Of a DNA stretch of 64,000 bases, positions 11,491 to 22,779 are shown one piece after another (position 1 is the stretch's first letter; every line of letters begins with the position of its first letter). The notes under the pieces were generated by a model that did not search any database, was not told the origin of the DNA, and saw nothing but the letters and a program-made list of their open reading frames with translations. Source of the DNA: Athripsodes cinereus (taxonomy: Eukaryota; Arthropoda; Insecta; Trichoptera; Leptoceridae); the NCBI GenBank assembly GCA_947579605.1, contig OX388314.1:372001-436000 (forward strand), in the 5' to 3' direction. The position numbers and the translations under genes were made by a program.

Positions 11491-11815
11491 CTATAATAAT
11501 AGTGGCCAGCTTGTTTTAAAAATGTGCCGTTTTGATATTTAATAATTATAATAATAATAGTCTAGGCAGCTTGCTTTACAAATGCGCTTTTTGTGGAAAA
11601 ACCACTGCTAGAAGAAAAATAATAGGGTCTTTAACCTTACTTTAAATACCTCTACCTTCTCCAGACTTCATGAGGTATTTTGTTCGACAACAACGGTCCA
11701 GTCACGTAGAAGACACGGTTAATAAATTAATAGCATCTGTATCAGCAGCCCTGAGACATTTTTGCCTTCACGTTGTTTCATCTAAATTGCTGAGTTCAAA
11801 ATTTTCATGAGCTTT

Positions 11816-11817
<2 letters not shown>

Positions 11818-11846
<29 letters not shown>

Positions 11847-11990
11847 TCTTTAGTGCACAAAAAAACAAACATTATTAAAATATAAATATTGTAGAACCAG
11901 ACAAATAAATTTGTGCAATGGGCGAGATTATCGCAGAAGCGCGATATCTTCCAACTAACCCATACTTTATACAGCTGTTCCGCTGGCTAC
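11818..11990 (-). pseudogene. CR1-like LINE 3' untranslated end
   Basis: An (AAT)n run at 11818-11843, then TTTAGTGCACAA, GGCGAGATTATCGCAGAAGC and CTTCCAACTAACCCATA. This is the minus-strand 3' end also seen at 35380, 42305, 53065 and 57905. No coding sequence is retained. Confidence 0.6.
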
Positions 11991-12869
11991 CCTACATGTG
12001 GAAAAAGTTGTAACAGTATGAATCAATAAATGACTAGACTTCAGTTCAAATTAGAACTCATAAAGAAGTTCCAAGACTCAAAAAAAAAATTGGTAAAAAT
12101 GTATTGTACCATTTTAGTACAGTGCAATTTTGTCTCAATCAGTTTCGGACAGGCCTTCATAAAGTAAGGTTGCTCTTCATCTCACGCAAACTTTCTTCTC
12201 AATTGGTATGGAATATTCAACTTTAAAGCTAAAATTGATGGACTTTAATTGTTCTTATAATTGCACTTATTGGGGTACTTAAATAAATATAATGCATGAG
12301 AATAAGTATAAGAGAAATATAATGACGCATTAGAGCTACTGGAATGAAAGATAAATACAGAACTACATTTTCAAAACTTTAATCCTATTCCCAGTCCAGT
12401 ATTAATGTCGTTGTACGCACTGTGCATATGTAATATTGCCTAATTTCCAATACATGCTTCCATGGTCTGCGGTCTGAAAAGGTTTGGATATTTTTTTACC
12501 TCTAATTAAATTTGTAAGGATAGACTATTGTCACCCATAACTCAGAATCTCTCACTAAGTACTTTATACTTGTATAATCCTTTTGGGATGACCAATAAAA
12601 TCAAATTGTCTTTTTTTTGCTTTCGTATGTGAGATGGGAGTTCCACTAAAATATAAATTTGTATACCTAAAACACAAAACGTTAATGAAGATTGAAATCA
12701 AAGTAAAGGGTCAAGTAATAAAATCATTGAGTTGGATTAAATTGTGGAAGAATTTTTTTGTACGCCAACATTAATGACCACATTAGTAACAAGTTTTTTA
12801 AAAGCTGCTATGGGTGTTCAGACGTCAAAATACTTACAAATTTTCATGAAATTTGTTTTATTTATCCAC
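11991..12869. other. No recognisable feature
   Basis: AT-rich; no conserved frame, repeat or element ends noticed. Confidence 0.5.
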
Positions 12870-12932
12870 ACCACCACAGCATTTCCTACTAGTGGGGTAG
12901 TCAGAGGATCAACTGCATGCAAAAAACATGCA
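12870..12932 (-). repeat. SINE-A 3' end fragment
   Basis: Minus-strand 3' block: CACCACAGCATTTCCTACTA, then TGGGGTAGTCAGAGGATCAA and CTGCATG. Confidence 0.65.
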
Positions 12933-12980
12933 TGAAAAAATATGCATAAGTTTTTTTTTCTGCAAATAGTCACTGACGAA

Positions 12981-13385
12981 GATTTATTTATTTATTTATT
13001 TTATTTATTTATTTATTTTATTTACAAAACAGTTTTTAAAAGATAAGTCAATAATGTCTACCTAACTGGGCATGAGCCCGTACCAAGGTAGACTGAGCCA
13101 GTTTTCACCTTACATTGTCTCAGCGCTCAATTTTCTTTACTTCAGTTACTAATTAGTAAGTTATTTTCCCTACTTTATTTAATCATAACATAACACACGC
13201 TCACGCACGCACACATACATCCACACACACAAACACACTCATCCACATACACCCACACCCACATACATGCATACATACATACACACCCATACATACATAT
13301 ATATATACACACACACACATGTACAGATAACGCCACATATATTCATGCACATACATACACACTCAGTCACACAGGCAGATATGTG
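12981..13385. repeat. Low-complexity tract: (ATTT)n then CA/CATA-rich microsatellite
   Basis: 12985-13022 is an ATTT-repeat tail typical of minus-strand LINE 3' ends. 13195-13375 is an ACAC/CATACA-rich imperfect microsatellite. The block between them (GGGCATGAGCCCGTACCAAG) may be LINE 3' untranslated sequence. Confidence 0.7.
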
Positions 13386-13389
13386 ATCA

Positions 13390-14445
13390 GGGTCTCAGTG
13401 TTTCTGCGGCCCAACTGCTGAAGATTAATTAATTTATTCAAGGTTTTCAAAAAAAAAAATGAATTTAAGAATATTCCTAAAAACGTGAATATACTTCAGG
13501 CTAGATGGTCAGATGACTTAAATAACAGAAAAATTTAAGTGGTCAGTAACCTATCAGCCGCTGCTAACTTTATTCAACTTCACGACACAAGTGTTTTGGG
13601 TAAATGAAAACAAGTGTTTCTTTCTACCATACATAGATTATTAATCATGAGAGAGAGGATTGTTCATAGTATTTTTTTCTTTTATTTATAATCTATAGTG
13701 GAAAGAAATACTTATTTCAATTATCTAACTATGTTTACAATTAACAAGTACATTGGTTGCTGTGTGAGTGTTGGGGGTATATTTGCGTTTATTTCAAATT
13801 CAGATTCATTCTTTAAAAAAATAACTGTGTCCATGATAAGAATTGGTATATATCCAACAAATCCAAGTGGTTGTATAAAGTTACTTAATAATATTTTGTA
13901 ATAAAATTTTCAGGCAAAAAATGAACACGTGTATTATTATCAGAAAAAAGATTCAGCTGCGTAATAAATACACCCTTACAATGAGCAATATTCTATTGTC
14001 GTTAAGTTATAAGAAAATTGGTGTAATTTGACAACAAAAGAAACGCAAAAAGAACAGAATCAAAAATATTATCTCTGTGAGTAAAACTCAACAATAAATA
14101 AATAACATTTTTTCTACAGAAAAGTCTTTGTAGAAAAACTTGAAAGATATTGCCCCATTTGCAATAGTCTATTGTTCGTGTTTCAAAGATTTAGCGGAAG
14201 GTTAGCGAAGGTAAAGCTCCGTGGAATATAATAACATTATTTTAGAAGCTTTGCATGACATGGGTCACTTTAAGATCACATATTTTAAATTCCTTGGGTT
14301 TGGTAGATTCGGTAGAAAGATAATCCGATAAACAGAGAAGATAATTCGATTGGTCAACATTATGTATCTACATAGTTTCATATGCTTGCTTGTACATCTT
14401 ATTGAATTCTATTCAGAGTTTTGCAACAGTTTCTAATTTTTTTAT
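13390..14445. other. No recognisable feature
   Basis: AT-rich; a 67-codon open frame at 13698-13901 has no recognisable motif and looks like chance. Confidence 0.5.
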
Positions 14446-14451
14446 TGTATT

Positions 14452-14592
14452 GTGTAAGATATTTTTCAGCGATGACGCGTGCCATCCATCCTGAATGACT
14501 AATTTTTTTATTGACCCAGAGGGGACAATCTGCATGTTGAATACATGCTGTCTACTGGCTACACCACTTGTGTGAAATGCCATGACGGTATG
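14452..14592 (+). repeat. SINE-A copy, 3' two thirds
   Basis: Shows GCCATCCATCCTGAATGACT, GGGGACAATCTGCATGT and the 3' block CTACACCACTTGTGTGAAAT ending GCCATGACGGTATG. Confidence 0.75.
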
Positions 14593-14640
14593 AATGAATG
14601 AATACATTTTTCAAACCATAGTTTCCGGTAAAGAAAAAAT

Positions 14641-14844
14641 GTTCCACTCTTTTCTGTAAGTTTTTGAGTGTCCTGTGAGAGGCAGGTATTCGTAGAACAT
14701 CACGTTTGAGACATTTAATATCTTATATGCTACCTGTCCTGAATCCCTTATGTGTTATTGGAACGCAGAGAACAACTTTCGTGTTTGTAACATGCATTTG
14801 ATCCGCTGATTACCCTCTTGTGGGAAATGCCATGATGGTTTGAA
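14641..14844 (+). repeat. SINE-A copy
   Basis: Head TTCCACTCTTTTCTGTAAGT, then GAGTGTCCTGTGAGAGGCAG and the 3' block TACCCTCTTGTGGGAAATGC plus CATGATGGTTTG. It lies about 50 bp downstream of another SINE-A copy in the same orientation. Confidence 0.8.
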
Positions 14845-15530
14845 CGAATATGAATATTTTTAGTACCTATCCAATTTTGTCTGTTATATTATTTTGTAAA
14901 TTTTTTTTTTATTCAAATAAAGAATTGTAGGAAACATTAAATTTTCGTAATTTTTTGTCATAGCTTTAAGTGTGGTTTTGATTTAAGTTTTCAAAACTAA
15001 CCTAATAAATACTTGCAACTCAGAAAGGAAGTCAGTCTAGAAAATTAAATGGTTACGTCATGCAGTTTCTAAAGAGAATAAGTTATTATGGAATACAATC
15101 ATGTATACTATTAATCATTCTTGTATGCACAACAAAGGGACAAGTTTGATTAAATTTGCAACCAACAAACTCAATGTACAAATTAATTAGTCTAAATAAC
15201 AAATAACCTTGTATTTTCAGTTTCTGGACAGGCACACAAACATATTATTATGAAGAGATTGTCTTTGCATATGAATCGTACTTTGCATCGTGCAGTACAG
15301 TGAGGCATGAATAAAGCCTCTACGAGAAATTAAAATTGAAAGAATTGAAATAATTAAAAAACATATTACCAAGCGAAATAAATATGTGAAGAGAAGGAAT
15401 AAATAAATGACCTAAAAATCTTTTCAATAAATCCAACATTGTTTTAGTTTAACTGAAAGACATTGCCTCATAGCAACACGGGTATGTAATAATTTATTAA
15501 TTACAATTAAGTGTGTATTAATAATATTAT
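14845..15530. other. No recognisable feature
   Basis: AT-rich; nothing recognised. Confidence 0.5.
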
Positions 15531-15531
15531 A

Positions 15532-15712
15532 GTTCGTCGATAACCTAGAGGAAGAATCTCAGCCTTATGCACAATAGGTGCGCGGTTCAGTCCCAGGTGC
15601 CGGCAAACTCCCCTTTTCACGACACACGCTTTAAGCCTGCTGTTAAAGGTGTTTAAAGTTGTATTTTCGGTTTATAACAAAAACCCAGAATTATATTTTA
15701 AAACAAAAAAAG
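15532..15712 (+). repeat. SINE-B, tRNA-derived
   Basis: The head GTTCGTCGATAACCTAGAGG is followed at tRNA-like spacing by the B box GCGGTTCAGTCCCAGG. The family body follows (GCCGGCAAACTCCCC, TCACGACACACGCTTTAAGC, GGTTTATAACA..AACCCAGA) and ends A-rich. Near-matching copies are at 21053, 24781 and 60892. It would be transcribed by pol III and moved by a LINE. Confidence 0.85.
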
Positions 15713-17150
15713 AAAAGAACAGTAATCCGATCCTCCAAGAAACAATGAAAGTCGGCGAATCCTATTTCAGCCGGACAACCAAAAAAAGGATCCGAAAAAA
15801 GCCCCTATTCAGGACCATTCAAGACGACCTCAATTAATATTAAATAATTAAACCAGACCAAAATAGCAAATATCTCTGAAATAGTCAAGAATTGAGACGT
15901 ACTGATGATTCAGAAAACGCAGACCACCTGTAATAAGGATGGTCAACTTACTTTGAACTCCTGTATAACGATAGGCATAATAAGGAATAAGATTTCAATT
16001 GAGGTATTCTACCCGGTACCAGTGATTTGTGAGGAATAAGATTTGAGTTGATGGAATGTACGAACTATGTTAGGGTTTTTCGTTTCCTCCTAAATCTATG
16101 CAACCACTTTATCTTCAATTTTAGATACATTCTTCTTTGTGATTTCCTAAAAGGGTTGATAACAATAACATTTAACATAGATTTTTATTTTGAATGCAGA
16201 TGTTGTGGTTTTAGGGATTTTAAGCATTTTGAACGTTGATTATGAAGTTTGTAATTTATTTGAAATATTTCAAGATCGTATCGCTGCTTTTAGAAGTAAA
16301 ATGTTTTTTTGTTTGAAATTCTATTTATTTTAATCTTTATATGACCAACTATGAGAACAACTATGTTGCGGCATAACATTTTCATTTTATTTCTATCCCC
16401 AAAGCTTGAATAAAATATATTTAATGTATTATTTTTCCATCAATACAAGTCATTTATATTTTCAGGACACTTTATTTTGTATCGGCAGGGATAAAAATAA
16501 AGAAGGAATTTTATTTCAAAATATTATTATTTCATATTTAGAAGGGACCGTATTGCAAATTGAATTTAAAAATCCAACTTTACGTTCTCGTGTTATTTTA
16601 TTGAATAGTTTGTTATAAATATAGTAAGTTGTTGCCGGCCACTGGGATCTTCTTAGATATCGGCTCAACTGTGATTGCATCCGGTCAGGCGATGTGATCT
16701 TGCTGAAATGTGATATTATTCTATTTCGTTTCTCATTTCCATATTCAATCCACACATACATGAGTAAAGTAAATTCGCTGACCTCCGCACTGTGACCTCC
16801 ACCTTTTCATACAAATCCTCTATAGATGGTTGATATTCTACATATATTCAAAAACTTACTTGTATTCCAGCTGATACCTAATATAACTTACATTGATTTA
16901 TATAACTAGATGAGACAAATATTCTATTTCGATTTCAGGTGAGGAATTTCGAACGATGAGCGGATAAAAGAAGAAAATTTTATTTCTGTATTTTATTTTA
17001 TTCTTACTACTTATTTGAAGTCAGCAAGAGATCAAGGGAGTTGATGTTTACTGTGCAATTATATTTTATTTATTTATTTATTTATTTATAACGTATAAAT
17101 AATAATGAGTGACATGGCAGTTGTTACTTTTGCGTCACTGTAAGTTCACA
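15713..17150. other. No recognisable feature
   Basis: AT-rich sequence. The block at 16630-16720 (TTGCCGGCCACTGGGATC and following) is more GC-rich than its surroundings and may be an old element, but I could not assign it. Confidence 0.45.
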
Positions 17151-17154
17151 TATT

Positions 17155-17305
17155 AAATATACATAAGATATACGCGATAAGGTTTGCCACCCATTCTGTT
17201 TTTTTTTATTTTTGTTGGCATTGAAAGCACAGTTTGCATGTTTATTACACGTAGCTGGTTTGCTGACTATCCCAATTTTGGAATATGCCGTGATGGTATA
17301 GTACA
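17155..17305 (+). repeat. SINE-A copy, 3' half
   Basis: GATAAGGTTTGCCACCCATT, GCACAGTTTGCATGTTTATT and the full tail ATGCCGTGATGGTATAGTAC are present. Confidence 0.85.
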
Positions 17306-18040
17306 GTTTTTTTTTTGTAGTAAATTGACGCAGTTGGATATCACAAAGTACATTGTAAAATAATCAAACTTAGAAATGTATTCCCGTAATTTTTATACAT
17401 TCATTTCTAGCATATTTGTACAATATCCGAATTATCCAATTTGACCTTATAATGGTGTGGCACATAACATCGCAAGTTTTACACTAAATGAAAGATGAGT
17501 CAATTGACTTATGAAATTGATCTCACAGTTCAATAATTCTAGTACGTAGTAGATTAACACTTCAATGTGTATGTAAGTATTACTAAACTGTTTGTATGAA
17601 GCAGATTGCAAGCATAGCATTATCTTCATATTCAACAATTCTAATACATATCATAATAATATAATGTCATGAACTTAATAATATGAACGGAAACTTATTC
17701 AAAGAGCTCACTACGTGTTTTCATTTTTTTCGTTTCATCTGAACTTTTAATATTGTAGTTACTGAAAACGAGAACTTTTTTACAAAATGAATATACCTAC
17801 ATTTTAAAATGAGTTTCTTAGCGATTGTGTTTTTCATCGAATCAAAAATCGTAATATGCTGTATACAACTATTGTTTATTTTTTGCACAAAAAATACTAT
17901 AAGTAATAATAAATTTTGTCATTGTATCAAAATAGTTGGAAGCCGGATTATTGACCCTAGACAAATTGCATTTGGTCATCGACTACAAACGAACATCTCG
18001 ACAATGTACCATTACATTGTATGTATGACTGACTACCAAA
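17306..18040. other. No recognisable feature
   Basis: An open frame of 131 codons (17809-18204) begins here but runs straight into the palindrome at 18112-18281 and has no motif, so I do not call it a gene. Confidence 0.45.
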
Positions 18041-18080
18041 AAGATGGAAAGAAAGCTGGTCTTCAGCATCGCAAGATCGA
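18041..18080 (+). repeat. Short dispersed repeat
   Basis: AGCTGGTCTTCAGCATCGCA recurs with one change at about 31196-31215. In one frame both copies read as LVFxIA. It is probably a fragment of an unrecognised element. Confidence 0.35.
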
Positions 18081-18111
18081 TGATCTACAACACAAAGGAG
18101 AAGAAAATATC

Positions 18112-18281
18112 GAAATAAATAAACAAGCGTTTTATTTTACTAATGATTTATTCGATGAGAGAGATGTCTTCCGTCTAATAAGGACATCGTCAATCGATTG
18201 GTAATGTCCTAACAAGAGGAAAGACGTCTCTCTCGTCGAATAAATCAATAGTAGAATAAAACACTTGTTTATTTATCTCGC
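18112..18281. mobile_element. Palindromic element with inverted pair of hammerhead-like motifs (family 2)
   Basis: Two arms of about 82 bp meet at AATCGATT (18194). The arms share ATAAATAAACAAG.GTTTTAT, then GATTTATTCGAYGAGAGAGA. Read outward from the centre, each arm gives TTGACGA or TTGGTAA, T, GTCC..GA(C/G), G(A/G)AA, GACRTCT, CTC. The right flank (ATTCTACTACCTAAACACCG) recurs inverted at 63187-63206. The left core has C3 changed to T and GAAA changed to GGAA, so activity is unlikely. Confidence 0.55.
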
Positions 18282-18519
18282 TATGGAATTCTACTACCTA
18301 AACACCGACACAGTGAATAAGAAGAAAATATATATAATATTTATATTGGTCCAAGACCGTTTCAACACTTTCATACCATTAATTACAAGCTGATATATGT
18401 AAGTGATAATAAACACAGTGGATTTTTTTTAAATTTAAATATGGAACGTAGTTATAACATTGTGAATGATTATCACAATGAAAAAGTTTTTTTTTATTGA
18501 ATAAATAAGTCTATGGAGA

Positions 18520-18575
18520 AGAAAGACAAAACTCGTTGCAGACCAATCCAATGGATTGTAACTCATTATATATAT
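18520..18575. repeat. Short dispersed repeat shared with 45655-45710
   Basis: ACTCGTTGCAGACCAATCCA continues into ATGGATTGTAACTCATTA here and the same with one change at 45661. On the minus strand both encode MSYNPLDWSATS, which suggests a shared transposon ORF fragment of unknown family. Confidence 0.5.
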
Positions 18576-18929
18576 TAATAAGTCTGATGAGCGAGTTAGT
18601 ATTATTAATTGAGTTATGAAAACTTTTTGTACAAACAAAAAAAAACAATTGAAAACGTTATTTGAAAAATAATAATTACGCAATACATTTCCATTAATCA
18701 TAATTATATTATGTACGAACAATTACAAACTTATGAAATTCCGCAATATTTTGCAGAATCGGGCGTAGTTTGTGATCTGTCAAAGAGAGTTTTGAGAAAG
18801 AGAAATGTATTGTTTTACTGAGAAACGCTTCATATGAATAACTTGTTAGTAACATCAAAGAGAAAAAGTAATATCTCCTGTTAATAATAATGTACCTTTA
18901 CTAAACAATAATGTGCCAGTACTTTGCTG

Positions 18930-19650
18930 TTGTGTTCTCCAACCTTTTTTTCGTCGCGGACCTGTCAAGTTGACATCAGTGTCTACATTTGATACTTATA
19001 TCGCGGCTCGATGAGGGAAATATTGTTTACAATTATAGCGTGAAAGTGGGATCTTTTTTAGTTCTCAGATTCCTGGAATTGATGTTGAATTGATCCTACA
19101 GTAGTTCATATTGTCGATACTTGGTGGAAGTTCATGTAGAATTAATTGAAAAAAGAACTTACATATGGTGTTTCCAAGGTGACTTTTTAAAGCGCGAGCC
19201 GGCTTTTATAAGCTTCTTTTCTCATCATCAGGTAATTTACGTTAACTGATGGTGAGAGCAAAAGCTCTTGAAACTGACTCGCGATTTATAAAATCACAAT
19301 GAAAGTACTAAATATAAGAGTTTTATTTTTATTTATTTCCCTTCAACTCTAATTTTTTATCAGATTTACGAAAAGGTATAGGAATTTGAAGATCTCTTCC
19401 TTTTTTTTAAACATTATCCTCTTATTTTCAAAAGTGTGTCCTTTATTTACGTCTCAGATTCCAAGATTTAATTTTTTTCCATACACCCTAAATTACTAGG
19501 CATCTAACCCCTATTGCAGATTTTCAAAAATGTATAGATATTTGACATAGGTATTTCACGATCTCATCGCTTTTGTTGAGGAATATTTCAACAAAAAAAT
19601 AACTGGCCATCATATTGTTACTTCCGCGGACCGAGGGTTTGAGACCACTG
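18930..19650. mobile_element. hAT-type non-autonomous element, carrying a nested insertion
   Basis: The left terminus TTGTGTTCTCCAACCTTTTT and the right terminus GGTTTGAGACCACTG are diverged inverted repeats of the hAT pattern CAGTGGTTCTCAACC. GCGGACC occurs just inside both ends. The flanks CTTTGCTG (18922-18929) and CTTTCCTG (19651-19658) form an 8-bp target duplication with one mismatch. No transposase frame is present. The hammerhead-like element at 19108-19330 lies inside. Confidence 0.75.
19108..19330. mobile_element. Hammerhead-like element, family 1, with inverted motif pair
   Basis: The order is: head block GATACTTGGTGGAAGTTCAT; inverted motif (minus strand CTGATGA, T, GAGAAAAG.., then AAAGCCGGCTCGC) at 19190-19232; forward motif (CTGATGG, T, GAGAGC-AAAA-GCTCTT, GAAA, CTGACTCGC) at 19245-19293; then a tail CAATGAAAGTACTAAATATAAG. 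The same head, inverted motif, forward motif and tail order occurs at 55519-55770. Both motifs are mutated in the core or stems. Confidence 0.55.
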
Positions 19651-19659
19651 CTTTCCTGT

Positions 19660-20050
19660 ACTGATATATTATAATTATTTATATACTTATCTCATTGCAT
19701 ATTACCTTCATACTATACCCACTATAGTATACAGCAAGTGTATCATTACATATAACTATTATATTATGTTTTTTTATAATACATAGTTTTCCATTATTAA
19801 TAATTTCGTAGTTTTTATAATATTGAAGTTTGCAATAAGATAAGCGTTTATTGTATCCTTTCAACTCAGCTACTGACAATGTTTGTACGTTGTATACAGA
19901 GACGAACAAAGATATTACAAATATATATTAAAATACAACGCTCTGTACAAGAGACAGTTAGCAGCAAGATATATTTTCTAATAAATTATTGTAGCAAAAA
20001 AAGAGGAATCGATCGATATCAATGCATTTGAGATTCTGGCCATGTAAATG
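19660..20050. other. No recognisable feature
   Basis: AT-rich; nothing recognised. Confidence 0.5.
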
Positions 20051-20054
20051 TAGT

Positions 20055-20190
20055 TGGAGGACATCGCATTCTAGCGATAAACTCGCCCCCTGTGCACTGA
20101 ATTGTATAACTGATAGTTTTATAATATTTTGTATAGGTTTGAAATATTGTAACCAATGTAAGTAAAGATTAAAATAAAAATAAAATCAAT
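20055..20190 (+). pseudogene. CR1-like LINE 3' untranslated end
   Basis: GCGATAAACTCGCCCCCTGT followed by a diverged TTGTAT..A-rich tail ending in AAATAAAAATAAAA. It matches the plus-strand 3' end at 55080-55240. Confidence 0.55.
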
Positions 20191-20199
20191 TGTAAATTT

Positions 20200-21050
20200 C
20201 TCAGCCTATTGACTGCATCGGTATTAATAACTTGACTACGGTCTGAGCATGGCAGATTTTCGTTTTCTTATGGGTTAAACCCATCATACTCGAATTTCAA
20301 GGCCATTTTACCTTATGGTATCCCATTGGCCTTCAACTGTTATGATAATAGCATTAGTCGTAGTAGGTATCTATAACTATTTTAATATTAAAATTATTTT
20401 CATAAAAGGTTAGTAGGTCATTCACCTTTGTGCCTTGTCGAGTTTCGAATGTAATATTATTTAAAATGGTAAAATGACCCTCAGTTTATTTCAAATATTA
20501 GTTACGGATCATTTTTATAAAAAGGTGTGTTGCTGTCGATACGATGTACTTCGGTAGTCAATATGATAGCAAAATACTTTTTAATTAATTATTATTACCA
20601 GCTGCATTGTAACATACCCATGTATTTTGCTTGTTTGCCTAGTTTAATAAAGTATTATATGTATTTCGATTTTTCTCTTTTATTTTGTCTTTGATATCGA
20701 AATACTGAGCTCACATAAAATTTAATAAAACACATATAAATAAAATAATAAAACCGTATATTAAATGAAAAATGTAATTTGCAATTCATTAAAAAATATA
20801 TTTTAATATTCCAGAGTCACAGCCCTGAGGCACGCCTCGTCCTGTCTCCTATAGTATTGCTGAGCGCCTGGTATTATTACTCTATCTGTATATTCATTTC
20901 CTTCACTTTAACATACAATTTGTATGATTGTTTAGTGCAGCTCGTCACGAAGTATTACATTCCTATGTGTATACCATCTTATTTCTGCGCTGTTCTCCTA
21001 ATACCTATCTACCCGTCATGATGAAGATTAATGTAACATTATATTATAAT
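20200..21050. other. No recognisable feature
   Basis: AT-rich, with a diverged inverted pair GGCCATTTTACCTTATGG / AAATGGTAAAATGACC at about 20302 and 20466 that could mark an old MITE; no target duplication was found. Confidence 0.4.
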
Positions 21051-21052
21051 AA

Positions 21053-21225
21053 GTTCGTCGTTAGCCTGGAGGTGCAGTCTCGGTCTTGTAAACAAGGGGT
21101 CCGGGGTTCGATCCCAGGTGCCGGCAAACTCCCCTGTCACGACACAAGCTTTTAGCTTACTGTGAAAGGTGTATAAGGTTGTATTTGGGTTTATAACAAA
21201 ACCCAGATATATCTTTAAAAAAAAA
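21053..21225 (+). repeat. SINE-B, tRNA-derived (best-preserved copy)
   Basis: Contains the A-box-like TAGCCTGGAGG and the B box GGGGTTCGATCCC. The body TGCCGGCAAACTCCCCTGTC, ACGACACAAGCTTTTAGCTT, GTGAAAGGTGTATAAGG and GGGTTTATAACAAAACCCAG ends in A-rich sequence. This is the clearest of the four copies. Confidence 0.9.
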
Positions 21226-22660
21226 TGATATTTTTAAACATGAAGCTCTATTATGTTTGATAATGTCAGAGCAATACTTTAATAATAAACACTTTATTGT
21301 CATAATAGATTTGTGTACAAAAGGCGTCCATACTGCCTTGGTGCAATGTCTTCCAGTAAACCTGATATATAATTATTACAATAACATACAGAGTATTAAA
21401 CAGAATTTCTTTTAAACTGGGGTCATTTCTTTGTGTATCAGACGAAGAAGGCGTAATTTTTCTTATTCTACACATTACCCTAACCAGATTGAGTGTAGGC
21501 TATGACCCAGCGAAACTAAGAGACTCAGATCTTAACCATTACAAAGCATTGGACAAAAGAGGTATTTCAAAATCGAAATTGCTTTTCTCAGAAGGTTAAT
21601 ACGGAATTATTCAAAGCATGATGTTTCTCAATAAAGATCTAAGCTTATCACTTTGCAATGATAATCTCGCCAATACATAATACAATAATATAAAATATAT
21701 CTCATAAATTGTTAGCTCTATCTCTCTCTATATTCCATTTTGGCATTTCATTCAAGTGGGATAGCAAGAGGACTACCAACTAATTGTTTACCGATAAATG
21801 AAATATAATATATTATTATTGTTAATGTTTAGCAGACACGGATGCTCAAAATTTTTTGTAGTTCACATTCTCAAAATCATACGCAAGTGATAGAAAGGAA
21901 TGATTTTCGAATGCGCTTAAATAAAATTTGAAAGTTCCGAAAACGTTATAACTAAATACATTTGAGTGGAAAATATAATGTTTCTTTTATTTTGCATAAA
22001 CTAATAAGAAATTTGAAAACGCTTGGGTTTCAATTTCGTAAGTACTCGAGTTTAAATATCTAAATTATAATATGTTGTTAGTTTACTTTGTATAATTTTA
22101 TTTATTATCACTAATTTTAATAATAACCTTGTAACATTAAACATTGTTTTACATTATTTGTGGAGCATGGTTTGGATGACAGCTGACTTATGAACAAATC
22201 TACCTTTGCATTGAAAATATATAATTGTTATATATGTATTATTGTATAAATGAACTAGTAACTAGTAAAAGCAATAAAAAGAACCAAAATAAATCTCTTA
22301 TAATATCTTATAATAAATAAACTTTCATTCAATAAGAAACCAAAAATAATTTTGTTTATTCACTATAAAATGGCTGTCGGAAGTATTTCATTCTTATTAG
22401 TACTGTTTCCTTCCTTTGTTCACATTTATTGCAATTATTTAATTTACCAGAAGAAAAACAACACAATATGTCATGGTTATATTGACATTCTATGCAAAAA
22501 CTTATCCATTACAAAAGTTAAAATATTTTATGATATTCAATAAAACATAAGAAGTATCTTTTTATGGTTCATTTACGTTAAGTTGTTATAAATATTGCAA
22601 AACTTACATTGTATATGTTTTTGACGTGAAATTTCCCTGTTGTGAAAATGGTATAATTAT
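21226..22660. other. No recognisable feature
   Basis: AT-rich; no element ends or conserved frame noticed. Confidence 0.5.
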
Positions 22661-22663
22661 ACA

Positions 22664-22775
22664 TGCTATCAGAATCCGGAACAACCTCCCCAATGATATT
22701 CGGTCTTCTTCATCTATTGACTGATTCAAATATAAATTAAAATCCAATAGTCAATCCCACATAAACAATTCACCA
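22664..22775 (+). pseudogene. CR1-like LINE reverse transcriptase C-terminal remnant
   Basis: Encodes RIRNNLPNDIRSSSSID, a stop, then FKYKLKS. This is the pattern (LWNxLPxxIR, FKxxLKxxLF) that closes many CR1/L2-type reverse transcriptases. It is a short degraded fragment. Confidence 0.6.
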
Positions 22776-22779
22776 CCCA

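Noticed and set aside
11502..11625. Tandem repeat family
   Set aside because: Only two diverged 40-bp copies, next to a truncated SINE-A; too little to define an element.
17809..18204. 131-codon open frame as a gene
   Set aside because: No domain or compositional sign; its 3' part is one arm of a palindromic element.
21053..21225. Functional tRNA gene
   Set aside because: A- and B-box words exist, but the acceptor stem does not close and the unit continues into a repeated non-tRNA body with an A-rich tail; it is a SINE.
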